From CAZDHT01 sp964505325 (GTDB lineage Bacteria; Planctomycetota; PUPC01): DNA of 7,898 nucleotides. The DNA is taken from the NCBI GenBank assembly GCA_964505325.1, contig CAZDHT010000250.1, positions 1 to 7,898 on the forward strand, given 5' to 3'. Under the pieces are notes generated by a model. The model had not been told where the DNA came from. It searched no databases and was given only the letters and a program-made list of their open reading frames with translations. Positions 1 to 7,700 of this stretch are shown one piece after another (within the stretch, counting starts at the first letter, position 1; each line of letters starts with the position of its first letter). The translations under genes were made by a program, and so were the position numbers.

Positions 1-14
1 CTGCTGTGGGTTCT

Positions 15-42
15 GTCATTCTGAGCGTTAGCGAAGAATCTC
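15..42. repeat. Dispersed intergenic repeat, CATTCTGAGCG...GCGAAGAATC type
   Basis: The left edge carries GTCATTCTGAGCG, then TTA, then GCGAAGAATCTC. ATTCT and AGAAT form the outer arms of an imperfect inverted repeat, with GC-rich bases inside. From memory, near-identical strings (CATTCTGAGCGNAGCGAAGAATC) recur between genes in many environmental bacterial genomes. That is recall, not a search. Only one copy lies in the window, so its repetitive nature cannot be shown here. Confidence 0.45.
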
Positions 43-225
43 CTCGACACACCTCGGCTTCCATTATCAACATGAAGCTCAATAAGTGGAAGTGTCGGCG
101 GCCCAATTTGCTCCGCCATTCCATGGCTCTCCTGATGGTGGAGGGCGAGTTGCCGACGTCGCGCCCGATTCACGGGTTTTGTCCACGAAGAAAAAGCGCT
201 GCACCGTGCAACCCTTTTCCGTCAT
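43..225. other. Non-coding upstream region
   Basis: I see no convincing gene here. The one forward open frame through it (from about 6 to 329) has no ribosome binding site and a composition unlike the real genes, and it runs over the first gene's Shine-Dalgarno. Small inverted repeats are present: GCCAT/ATGGC at 115-127 and TGCACCGTGCA at 200-210. The second lies just upstream of the promoter box and could be an operator, but it is short. Confidence 0.4.
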
Positions 226-242
226 TTGCGTATAATAGTCTG
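206..242 (+). promoter_or_regulatory. Putative sigma70-type promoter of the ARPP-1/TPR operon
   Basis: A perfect consensus -10 hexamer, TATAAT, lies at 231-236, preceded by TTGCG, which is close to but not exactly an extended -10. No good TTGACA-like -35 box sits at 16-18 bases upstream; the local sequence is GTGCAACC. A transcript starting near 243 would have a leader of roughly 80 bases before the ATG at 326. The call rests on the -10 and on its position before a two-gene block. Confidence 0.5.
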
Positions 243-325
243 AAGGGCAGGTTTATCCGCAGGTCGGGTTCTCGTGCGCGGGCAACGGAACAATGCATTC
301 CGGCTATTGTGGAAGGAGGGGTGCT

Positions 326-1366
326 ATGAAGCGGGCGTTGTTGGTGCTGTACGTGTTCGTTCTCGGTGTTCTGTTGGCGCCTGGGGTCGTTCAGGCGGCG
401 GAGAAAGCAGATACTACCGTTGCGGTGGCTGCGGTCGGCGAGTACAGGATCTCCGGCCCGTACACCCACAAGAACCTCTCCGTCTTCGTCGTCCACGGCA
501 AGGACAAGCTGGCCGGGAAGGAGTTCATTACCCTTGATGACGCTCTCAAACAGAAGAGAGCGGTGGTCCACGAGACGGGAAACGTCCAGAAGCTGAGTGT
601 CGAAAACACGTCCAAGACCGTATACGTGTACATCCAGTCCGGCGTCATCGTGAAAGGCGGCAAGCAGGACCGCACCATTCGATACGACATGGTCGTCCCC
701 CCGCAATCCGGCAAGATGGCCATCGGCGCGTTCTGCGTGGAAGCCGGGCGCTGGACCGGGCGGGGCAACGAGTCTGCGGTCAAGTTCGATTCTGCGGCGA
801 GCGTGCTGTCCACCAAGGAACTGAAGCTGGCTGCGAAGCACAAGGGCTCTCAGCGGGAGGTCTGGGAGAAGGTCGCCAAGGCGCAGACGGACCTGCGCGT
901 TAGCTTGGGCGAATCGGTGCGGGCCGGCCAGTCCGCGTCCAGCCTGCAACTGACCCTTGAGAACAAGAAGCTCAATCGGGCCGCGGCGGAATATGCGGCG
1001 GCGCTCTCGAAAGCGTTCGCGGGCAAGACGGACGTTGTCGGGTACGCGTTCGCAATCAACGGCAAGATCAACAGCGCCGATGTATACGCGTCGGGCCAGT
1101 TGTTTCGGATCCTTCTGCCCAACCTTCTGCGGGCCAGCGCGGTTGAGGCCATCGCCAGCCTCAAGAAAGGCCAGACGTTTGCGGCGCCGACGGTCGAGGC
1201 GGTGAAGCAGCTCTTCCTCGATGCCCAGGGCGGCAAGAAGAGCGAGAAGGATCTCACCAACGGCGCGAAGATGGTCATCAAGGAGTCGGACAAGAGCATC
1301 TTGTTCCAGGTTGCGGATCCGAAAATGCCCAACGCGGCATTGCGCATAGAGATTCTCAGCAAGTAG
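326..1366 (+). CDS. Secreted ARPP-1 / DUF6569 family protein
   Basis: The 346-residue product starts at ATG 326, chosen because AAGGAGG at 313-319 sits seven bases before it; an in-frame ATG at 293 has no such site. Residues 1-24 form a signal peptide (MKR, a hydrophobic core, then VQA before AE), so the protein is probably exported. The mature part has the hallmarks I know from the ARPP-1 (DUF6569) family. These are an N-terminal beta region with LTLDDAL-like residues 69-74, a pair of beta strands, GGKQDR at 111-116, then VVPPQSG and FCVEAGRW at 136-143. Further on come GYAFAINGKI (about 239-248) and a segment around LFRILLPNLLRASAVEAI. The biochemical role of the family is not established, and no catalytic residues are evident. 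The downstream lipoprotein gene begins 27 bases later, so the two are likely co-transcribed. Family assignment is fairly sure; function is unknown. Confidence 0.85.
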   Translation: MKRALLVLYVFVLGVLLAPGVVQAAEKADTTVAVAAVGEYRISGPYTHKNLSVFVVHGKDKLAGKEFITLDDALKQKRAVVHETGNVQKLSVENTSKTVYVYIQSGVIVKGGKQDRTIRYDMVVPPQSGKMAIGAFCVEAGRWTGRGNESAVKFDSAASVLSTKELKLAAKHKGSQREVWEKVAKAQTDLRVSLGESVRAGQSASSLQLTLENKKLNRAAAEYAAALSKAFAGKTDVVGYAFAINGKINSADVYASGQLFRILLPNLLRASAVEAIASLKKGQTFAAPTVEAVKQLFLDAQGGKKSEKDLTNGAKMVIKESDKSILFQVADPKMPNAALRIEILSK

Positions 1367-1393
1367 CATCAACGCGCCAGGGAGCAACAAGCC

Positions 1394-3835
1394 GTGAGAC
1401 GAGCAATCCTGGGGCTGTTGTGTCTGTGGCCCGTGTGGGTCGTCGCGGGCTGCGCCGGACCGAGCCTGAAGAGCCAGGGAGACGCGTACCTGCTCAGCAA
1501 TCGCCCCGGCGATGCCGTGAGCTGCTATGAACAAGCTCTCGCCCGGGACCCGGACTTGGCCGCCGACGCGTCGCTCGTCTCGCAGCTCAGGCGGGCGCGC
1601 GGCCTGGTTGCGTACGACCTCGGCCGGCAGCAGGCTGCGGCGGGCCGGTGGGATGACGCGGTTGATCGGTTCCGCCACAGCGTGGAGCAAGACCCTTCCC
1701 TGGAACGAGCGAAGGCGGCGCTGAAGCGCGCCCAGCGAGAGGCGTCGAAGGTACACCATAAGAAAGCGCTTGAACACGCCGACCGGGGGCAGTTCAACCA
1801 AGCCATTGTCGAGTTCAAGAAGGCCCTGGAGCTTGATCCCGGCAACCTGGACGCCAAGGACGCGCTGGACTCCATCCAGAAGAAGAAGCAGGACAGCCTG
1901 AACCGAGCACAGAAGCTCTACGAGGGCGCGCTGGCGCTCATCGGGGAGAGGCGCTGGGGCCGCGCCTCGGCAGCGCTCGAGCAGGCGTTCCTGGCGAACC
2001 GGAATCACCTGCCATGTCGGGCGGCGATGACGCGGGCGCGCGAACGGATCGCCGCGGCCAAGCGCCTCTGCACCGACGGGGCGAACCTTCTGACCGCCAG
2101 ACGCCTGGACGGCGCACGGAAGATGCTCACCGACGCGCTCGACATCTGGCCGTTCTATCCCGAGGCACGTGAGCTGCTCGGAAAGGCCGACTCATTCCGC
2201 AAGCAGGCGGACGACCTCTACCGCAAGGCCCTCGGCCTGGCCGGCGCCAACAAGTGGGACGAGGCGTTTCAGGCCGCCGTCGCATCGGTCCAGGCGTTCC
2301 CGTTCGATCAGAAGTCCCAGGCGCTGCTGCGCCGGGCGACCCACGAGGCGGCAGCGGCGCATCACAAGCTGGGAACGACGCTGCTGGCGAATGGCGAGCT
2401 GGCCAAGGCGGAGAAGGAGTTCGTTCATGCCCTTGGCTATCTGCCCAAGATGCCCGAAGCGAAGCAGGGGCTCGCCGAGGCGGACGTGGTCCGGGGCGAC
2501 GAGGCGGCGAAGAAGGCGCACTGGGGCAGCGCCCTTCTATGGTACATGCTGGCCGCAGACCACGTGCGGAGCAAAGCGCACGATGAGAAAGTGAAGACGG
2601 CGCGGAAGAAGGTCGTTGACCGGATTCGCCTTGTGGTGCAAGTGGAAGTGCGTGGCGCGGCGGGCGCTCCCCCCAATGCCGTAGCGGCGCTGGAGAAGGG
2701 CGTCCTCGCTCAGGTGTCCCGGACCAAGCCGGCCTTCCTGCAATTGGCCGCCGCGGCGAAGGTGGTGCCGGCCGCGGACTACGGGGCGGTCGTTCAACTG
2801 AACAAACTGGCCGTCGTTGGCGGCCTCGCCCGGACCGAACAGAGGACTTTTGTATATCAGGTTTACCGGAACGTGCCGAATCCGGAAGTGCCGAAACTGC
2901 AAGGGCTGCTCCGGATCGCAACCGGGGAGCTTGAACACCTGCGGCAGGAGTACAACCGGCCCTGTCCTGCGTGCACGGGCACAGGGCGGCTGGTATGCCA
3001 CACCTGCGCCGGAACGGGAACCGTGCGATGCCGGAACTGCCTGGGGACGGGCAGGGTGCGGTGTGCGTCGTGCAACGGGACGGGATGGCGGGGCGGCAAC
3101 CCCGCGCTCGGCCCGTGCCCGCGCTGCGCCGGGAGGGGCACGCGCACCTGCGCGATCTGCGGCGGCGTCGGGACCAAATGGTGCCACGTTTGCAGCACGC
3201 AATCTCACCGGCGGGGGTGGGTCACGTGCGGGTGGTGCCGGGGCACGGGGCGCGGCAGCAACGTCACGCTGCGGGACGTGAGCACCAAAGAGCGCGAGGC
3301 CGCCGACCTTCAGACGCGGCTCCAGAACGAACCGGCGACCATCCGCAAGGCGTTCCCGGCGAAGTGGGAGTACGTTGTCAAGCACTACGAAAAACGCGGC
3401 ACCGCCGAGGCCGGCCTGGAAGTGACGGACCGCGCCCGAAAAGCGCTGGTGAGTGCGGATAAGATCGCGAAGTCGGTCACCCATCGCGATACCACGATCG
3501 AGAATGCGAACGCTGACATCGGCCTCGCCGAGGACGGCCTCGAACTCCCGTCCGATGACGCGGTGGGTTGGTCGCTCCTGGACAAGACGGCCGCAGAGAC
3601 GGCCTCCAAGCTGGTCTCGGCGGTAGTGGCTGCGAGGGCGATCGCGCTGCGCAAAGCCGCCGAAGCTCTCTCGGAGCAGAAGAGGCCGGAGGACGCTCTC
3701 GAAGCCAAGGTGGATTACGTACATACGTTGGAGGCGGTCAACGCGCGGGGTGCGGCGCAGATTCTGACGCGCCTCAAGGACGCCCGGCGCACCCACCCGG
3801 ACCCGGAGCGGCTCGTGCCCGACATCTCCCCGTAG
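1394..3835 (+). CDS. TPR lipoprotein with eight DnaJ-like CxxCxGxG zinc knuckles
   Basis: The 813-residue product starts at GTG 1394, with AGGGAG at 1379-1384 as ribosome binding site. A short hydrophobic segment ends in the lipobox VAGC, with Cys20 as the lipidation site, so the protein is likely membrane-anchored outside the cytoplasm. About eight TPR-like helical hairpins follow between residues 27 and 390; the clearest are at 71-102 and 121-152 (ending in ALELDPGN). Residues 405-515 look like a small mixed alpha/beta domain. Residues 524-619 carry eight CxxC pairs, at 524/527, 535/538, 546/549, 557/560, 575/578, 586/589, 597/600 and 612/615. Most are followed by the GxG of the DnaJ cysteine-rich domain; the seventh (CHVCSTQS) is degenerate. 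Residues 620-813 are mostly helical. There is no J domain with an HPD motif, so this is not DnaJ. TPR and zinc knuckles suggest a scaffold or client-binding role; that is inference. Confidence 0.85.
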   Translation: MRRAILGLLCLWPVWVVAGCAGPSLKSQGDAYLLSNRPGDAVSCYEQALARDPDLAADASLVSQLRRARGLVAYDLGRQQAAAGRWDDAVDRFRHSVEQDPSLERAKAALKRAQREASKVHHKKALEHADRGQFNQAIVEFKKALELDPGNLDAKDALDSIQKKKQDSLNRAQKLYEGALALIGERRWGRASAALEQAFLANRNHLPCRAAMTRARERIAAAKRLCTDGANLLTARRLDGARKMLTDALDIWPFYPEARELLGKADSFRKQADDLYRKALGLAGANKWDEAFQAAVASVQAFPFDQKSQALLRRATHEAAAAHHKLGTTLLANGELAKAEKEFVHALGYLPKMPEAKQGLAEADVVRGDEAAKKAHWGSALLWYMLAADHVRSKAHDEKVKTARKKVVDRIRLVVQVEVRGAAGAPPNAVAALEKGVLAQVSRTKPAFLQLAAAAKVVPAADYGAVVQLNKLAVVGGLARTEQRTFVYQVYRNVPNPEVPKLQGLLRIATGELEHLRQEYNRPCPACTGTGRLVCHTCAGTGTVRCRNCLGTGRVRCASCNGTGWRGGNPALGPCPRCAGRGTRTCAICGGVGTKWCHVCSTQSHRRGWVTCGWCRGTGRGSNVTLRDVSTKEREAADLQTRLQNEPATIRKAFPAKWEYVVKHYEKRGTAEAGLEVTDRARKALVSADKIAKSVTHRDTTIENANADIGLAEDGLELPSDDAVGWSLLDKTAAETASKLVSAVVAARAIALRKAAEALSEQKRPEDALEAKVDYVHTLEAVNARGAAQILTRLKDARRTHPDPERLVPDISP
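2963..3250 (+). other. Zinc-knuckle domain with 16 cysteines in eight CxxC pairs
   Basis: This stretch encodes residues 524-619 of the TPR lipoprotein. The first four CxxC pairs are spaced exactly 11 residues apart (524, 535, 546, 557). After a Gly/Pro linker, three more have the same spacing (575, 586, 597), and the last lies 15 residues further on. Classical DnaJ has four CxxCxGxG motifs with longer, uneven spacing. This version is therefore roughly doubled and more compact, which suggests two or more zinc sites built from tandem short knuckles. Zinc binding is inferred from the family motif. Confidence 0.75.
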
Positions 3836-3841
3836 TGCCTT

Positions 3842-3858
3842 CTCCGGAAATTTCGGAG
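3842..3858 (+). terminator. Hairpin just after the operon, weak terminator candidate
   Basis: Seven bases after the TAG of the TPR lipoprotein gene, CTCCG and CGGAG enclose GAAATTT, a short stem with an AT-rich loop. TTTCGG (3851-3856) could alternatively pair with CCGAAA (3874-3879) to form a larger stem. No run of T follows, so a classical factor-independent terminator is doubtful. Confidence 0.25.
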
Positions 3859-3889
3859 CGCCGCGCGGGTTCCCCGAAAATGGCGGAGG

Positions 3890-3920
3890 AAACGCGCGCG
3901 CTCGCGGTATAATACCGCCT
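3890..3920 (+). promoter_or_regulatory. Putative promoter with -10 box inside a palindrome
   Basis: TATAAT at 3908-3913 lies inside the perfect inverted repeat GCGGTATAATACCGC (3904-3918; arms GCGGTA and TACCGC around TAA). No -35-like hexamer is visible at the usual distance. It sits about 75 bases upstream of the MetV-like gene's start, so it may give that gene its own transcript. The symmetrical surround would suit a repressor that covers the -10. Confidence 0.45.
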
Positions 3921-3937
3921 TGGTCCCCGGTCATGCC

Positions 3938-3956
3938 GAGGTCTCCGGAGGACCTC
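3938..3956 (+). promoter_or_regulatory. Leader hairpin upstream of the MetV-like gene
   Basis: GAGGTC (3938-3943) and GACCTC (3951-3956) are perfect reverse complements around the seven-base loop TCCGGAG, so a six-base-pair stem could form in the leader RNA, upstream of the ribosome binding site at 3979-3982. CTTGG (3919-3923) could pair instead with CCGAG (3936-3940), excluding the first stem. This may be a small attenuator-like element or chance in GC-rich DNA. It is too small to match a known riboswitch class. Confidence 0.25.
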
Positions 3957-3990
3957 ACGAGCTGCGGGCAAGCGATGCGGAGAATCCCAC

Positions 3991-4728
3991 GTGGTCAAGA
4001 CGGAATGGAAATCTGAACGCGAGATCGAGTTTCTGCTGAGAGACGCGGGGAAGGTCTCGGTGCTGAGTTGCGGAGGGTGCGCCGGCCTGCTGGGCACCGG
4101 CGGAAAGACGGGGCTCCGGGTCGCGAGACGCCTGGTGAAGGCGCTGGGGAAGGAAGTCGTCTTCGCCGACCGTGTCATCGCCTGCTGCTGGACGCACGCC
4201 ATGCGTCAGGCCATCAAAGCCAACGCCGAGCGGATATCGGAAAGCGACGTCCTGATCGTGCTCAGTTGTGCGGCGGGAGTCAAATCGGCCTGGTTGAGCG
4301 AACCCGGCGTCCCCGTGGTCACACTGCTGGACACAACAGGAAGCGTACCGATCACCGACGAGGTCGATCCGGTCGCCCTGAGCGTCTGTACGGCGTGCGG
4401 CCACTGCGTTATCGGGTACACGGGCGGGATCTGTCCGTTGAGCGAGTGCCCGGCGAAGAAGAAATACGAGCCGTGCGAGCAAGCTCCGAAGGACGGCGGC
4501 CAGTGCGTCCTGGACCCGGCCCGGCTATGCATATGGCACGAGATCGCCAGGCGCGGCGATCTGGCCGCTCTGAAAGAGCTCGGTCAACTGCACAAGACCG
4601 AAGGGGAGAATCGGCTCTCATCGCCCCAGCGGCCGCCGAGAGGCCGTCGCCGGCTCCGGAAGAAGGTATCCGTGTGGATGACGGCAGGGGCGCGGATACT
4701 GGTGCGCCTCATCGGCCTTACGAAGTAA
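3991..4728 (+). CDS. MetV-like, methylenetetrahydrofolate reductase C-terminal family protein
   Basis: The 245-residue cytoplasmic protein starts at GTG 3991, with GGAG at 3979-3982. It matches my memory of the MetV / MTHFR_C family (PF12225). It has an N-terminal SCGGCAG motif (Cys27, Cys30), a Rossmann-like alpha/beta part with ACCW (Cys65, Cys66) and LSCAAG (Cys93), then CTACGHC (Cys133, 136, 139). TGGICPLSECP follows (Cys148, Cys153), then PCEQ (Cys162), GQC (Cys172) and RLCIW (Cys180). In acetogens MetV pairs with the flavoprotein MetF in the methyl branch of the Wood-Ljungdahl pathway, and the cysteines are thought to hold metal or iron-sulfur cofactors. No metF lies in this window. The family's usual NGPCGG is here YEPCEQ. 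After about residue 203 a basic, then hydrophobic tail (RRRLRKKVSVWM to the end) is extra and might touch the membrane. Family call is good; the enzymatic partner is unknown. Confidence 0.8.
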   Translation: MVKTEWKSEREIEFLLRDAGKVSVLSCGGCAGLLGTGGKTGLRVARRLVKALGKEVVFADRVIACCWTHAMRQAIKANAERISESDVLIVLSCAAGVKSAWLSEPGVPVVTLLDTTGSVPITDEVDPVALSVCTACGHCVIGYTGGICPLSECPAKKKYEPCEQAPKDGGQCVLDPARLCIWHEIARRGDLAALKELGQLHKTEGENRLSSPQRPPRGRRRLRKKVSVWMTAGARILVRLIGLTK

Positions 4729-4731
4729 TGT

Positions 4732-4763
4732 AAATAAGGTAAATAAGGTGCCAGGCATCTTAT
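4732..4763 (+). repeat. REP-like palindromic repeat, left copy
   Basis: Two tandem AAATAAGGT units (4732-4740, 4741-4749) lead into a hairpin centred on 4753, with arms AATAAGGTGCC and GGCATCTTATT. The arms pair with one G-T wobble. The copy begins four bases after the stop codon of the MetV-like gene. It could act as a transcript-end hairpin between the convergent genes, but no T tract follows it. Confidence 0.75.
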
Positions 4764-4779
4764 TCAGCCCCGGATATTT

Positions 4780-4786
4780 GGCACCT
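4780..4786. repeat. Half-unit of the REP-like repeat
   Basis: GGCACCT between the two full copies equals part of the right arm of the repeat (GGCACCTTAT). It may be a decayed third copy. At seven bases, chance cannot be excluded. Confidence 0.3.
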
Positions 4787-4796
4787 AGCGGCCATT

Positions 4797-7700
4797 CTAT
4801 AAGGTGCCTGGCACCTTATTCGCCTTATTCGCCTTCAACGCCTCGAACAAGGCACGAAGCTCCTTCCGAGTTGCCGGGCCGCCGGCCGCGACGTTCTCCA
4901 GCCGCCGGAGGGGCGCCAGGGCGTCATCAACGAGCTTGCTCAACGCGGCGCGCAGCTCGGGGTCCTGGGCGCGCACGAACACCAGCCCCTCCAGCGCCAG
5001 GTACGGACACATCGTGCGCACGGCCAACTGACCCTCGCCGTCCGCCCACTGAACGGGCCGCACGTGGACCAGCAGGTAGTAACGCTCCGCCTCGGGAACC
5101 TTCTTGCCCCGGCCGGTGCTCCCTTTCCGGCCGGGCCAGTGGTCGACGAGGAGGCTGATCCTTCCGGCCGGGGACCTGCCGGCGACGGCCTTCTGAAGCG
5201 CTCCGCGGCCCGTGCGGCCGAGCGCCGGGAACGTCCTGGCGAGCTGTATCAATCCCTTGCGGATCTTCACGTCCGCCCGGGCGAGCAGCTTGTCGCGGTT
5301 TCGCCGCAGCTCGGTGTTCGGGGCCATCGCCAGGTCGCAGTGGAGGAACCGGCGCCCGGACCGAAGCGGAGCAGCCAGCGCCCGGATCCATTCTCCGGGC
5401 GGCGGGCCCGCCTGATCCCGGTTCAGGGCCACGGTTCGCAGCGTCTTGCCGTCACCGTAGGTGGCCCGGACATGCCCAACATTGCGGAGCGCGGGGTTCA
5501 GCTTGGCGAGATCGGGAGGCTTGGATTTCAGCGCGGCTGCCAGCAACTCCTTCCGGCGCTCCAGGGTGAGCGGGCCGGCCAACACCGTCTGCTCCTTTTT
5601 CTCGCGGACGCTGAACATTGCCGTGTCAGAGGTCAGCTTTCCAGTCCACAGAATCCACGGATACGGGATCGGTCGAGCACCGGCCCGTGGCTTCCGCTCA
5701 TACAGCGCGGTAATCCGGTACAGTCCCACGGGCGGGCGGTAATGGTATTCCTTGGTCGCCGGACACCAGAAGTCCTTGAAGCGGAGCTTGAGGTCGAAGG
5801 CGTCACCCGACTTCACCGAGGCCGTGTAATCCTGCACGGGCCCCCAGAATCCGGCCGGGGCCTTGGCATCGAGCTCTGTTTTCTTGCCGGATGCGTCGGT
5901 CAGAAGAAGCCGGATTGTGGTTGTGTACGGCGTCTGCTTCTCGTTCTTCCTGCCCAGCAGGAGGCCGAGATTCAAGATGAGATTCTCTTCTCCGGTGTTT
6001 TGCAGCGATAGGGTGAACTCGGGGAGTTCGTCCGACGGGTAGCTTGTCTTTGATGGAGTGATGGAAGCCTGCAGCCCGGCGACCGTCTTTGCCGGAACGT
6101 GGCCCGGGGCCTTGGGCCGCTTGACGAAGCGCTTCTTGTGCTCGGCCAGGATGTGCTGCATCTGCTTGAGGCGCGGCCTCAACTCGCGCAGTTGTTCGTC
6201 CGGGGTCGGCTTGTACCCGACGGGGCGGCCTTTGACGTAATACGGATCGAGATAATGGGCCAGGACGACGCTGGACCGCGTCTTGGCGTCGTAGCAGACA
6301 AAGAGCGTCCCGTTCTCGCAGAAGTCATACACCCAGAATCGGCTGTCCGGCTTCCCGTGCTTGGGCGCGATCTTGCCGGCGTGGGTGGGCCTGCCTTTTC
6401 CGAACTGTCGTTCGACCTCTCGTCGCAACGTGCCCTTTGCCGGGACGCATTGCGCTTCGATCGCCTTGATGCTCGCCCTGAGCTGCTCGACTTCCTTGGC
6501 CTTTGCTTCGTCTGACTTCGTCTCGTCGGTCGGCCGCATGCCGCCGGCGCTGGGCGTACTGCTTTCGCGGACAATGGACGTGGGCAGACCGATGCGGCTG
6601 ACCGCGCCCTGCGCGTCGTTGCGGAAGAACCGGAGCGAGGCGCGCGGGTTCTCGCGCGCCCACGCCGCCCAGCCGTGGAGCACCTCGCGGAACGCCGCGA
6701 GCTTCTGCGGGTCCTCTCGCACATCCTGCGAACTGCCGGTCGGCAGGCGGCCTTTCGTCAGGTGGAGAATCCGCTCGAGCTCGTCCACGATGGATCGCGC
6801 GGCGACGGTGCGGGCGTAGGTCGGCTTCTCGGCGGCACGGCTCAGCCAGGCGGCGAGGTCCAGGCCCTCGCGCGCCGCCAGGTACCGCGAGGCGACCGAG
6901 GCAGTCCCCGCGTCGCGGTCGCGCACGGCTGCCTCAAACGCTCTTGCCACGCCGTCGTTCCGGATCCCGTACAGCCGCCGCGCGGCGCCCCGGCGAACGG
7001 TCGGGTCCGAATGGTTCAATGCCGCCAGCAGCACACGGAGGGCTCCTTTCTGGGCCTCCTGTGCCCTGTCCAACTCGCCGGGCGGAAGCTCCAGCTTTGC
7101 CGCGTCCGAGCCGCGTCTGTAGAGCTCCGCCAGACCGTCGAGGGCGAGCGCCCGATCGGAGTTCATCTTGCTGCGGAGGAGCTTTTGATAGTAAGGTAAC
7201 GAGTCAGGGCCTGCCATCTGTGCGAGCGTCGGGCCCATCACCTCTCGGAACTTGCGGTCGTCTGTCGCCTCGAACTCAGCGATCAGGTACTTGGCGGCGC
7301 CCGGCCCCAGCCGCAGGATTCGAGAGCCGCCGCACGTGGCCGGGTCGGCCCTGAACTCGCGCCGGCACAGGGCGATCAGGCGGTCGAACTTCGCCTTCAA
7401 CAGCCGCGCGGAATCCGATGACTCCTCAGTCAGGAACCTGACCGGCTCTGCCTTCAGTCGGCCTCGCCAGTTCCCGAGGGCCCGCCGGAACGAGGCGCTC
7501 ACTCGATGCTCGCCCTTCTCGTACGGTTCGAGCGAGTGGGCGCTTCGGAGGCTCTGTCCGGCGGCCATGCGGACCGGGTCGGTGCGGAACAGGTCCCTGA
7601 ACCACGGGAAGCCTTCGAGCGCGGTGCTGCCTTTCGGGAAGGACATGCCCAGGTTGAGAGTGTAGTGCGGCGGCCGCTTGAACGTGAGGGTTCCCTTCGT

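Noticed and set aside
6..329. A 107-codon forward open frame at the left edge
   Set aside because: It starts inside a repeat, has no Shine-Dalgarno, passes through the promoter and overlaps the first gene's start. The product resembles nothing.
170..2008. A 612-codon open frame on the minus strand
   Set aside because: It lies antisense to the ARPP-1 gene and the start of the TPR gene, both of which have clear domains, signal peptides and ribosome binding sites. Its product is Leu/Arg-rich with no recognisable motif, typical of a GC-rich shadow frame.
1394..3835. Annotation as the chaperone DnaJ
   Set aside because: There is no J domain or HPD motif. The N-terminus is a lipobox followed by TPRs, and the CxxC spacing differs from DnaJ.
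2537..3958. A 473-codon open frame on the minus strand
   Set aside because: It is antisense to the TPR/zinc-knuckle gene, whose forward frame has regular CxxC spacing. The reverse product is Arg/Pro-rich low-complexity sequence.
4742..4764. Classical factor-independent terminator
   Set aside because: The stem is good, but no T run follows on either strand and the same palindrome recurs nearby in inverted form, which fits a REP-like repeat better.
4732..4830. CRISPR array
   Set aside because: There are only two copies, in inverted orientation and palindromic, with no regular spacers and no cas genes.
5064..6011. A 315-codon forward open frame
   Set aside because: It is antisense to the large reverse-strand gene, with no ribosome binding site and no recognisable domain.
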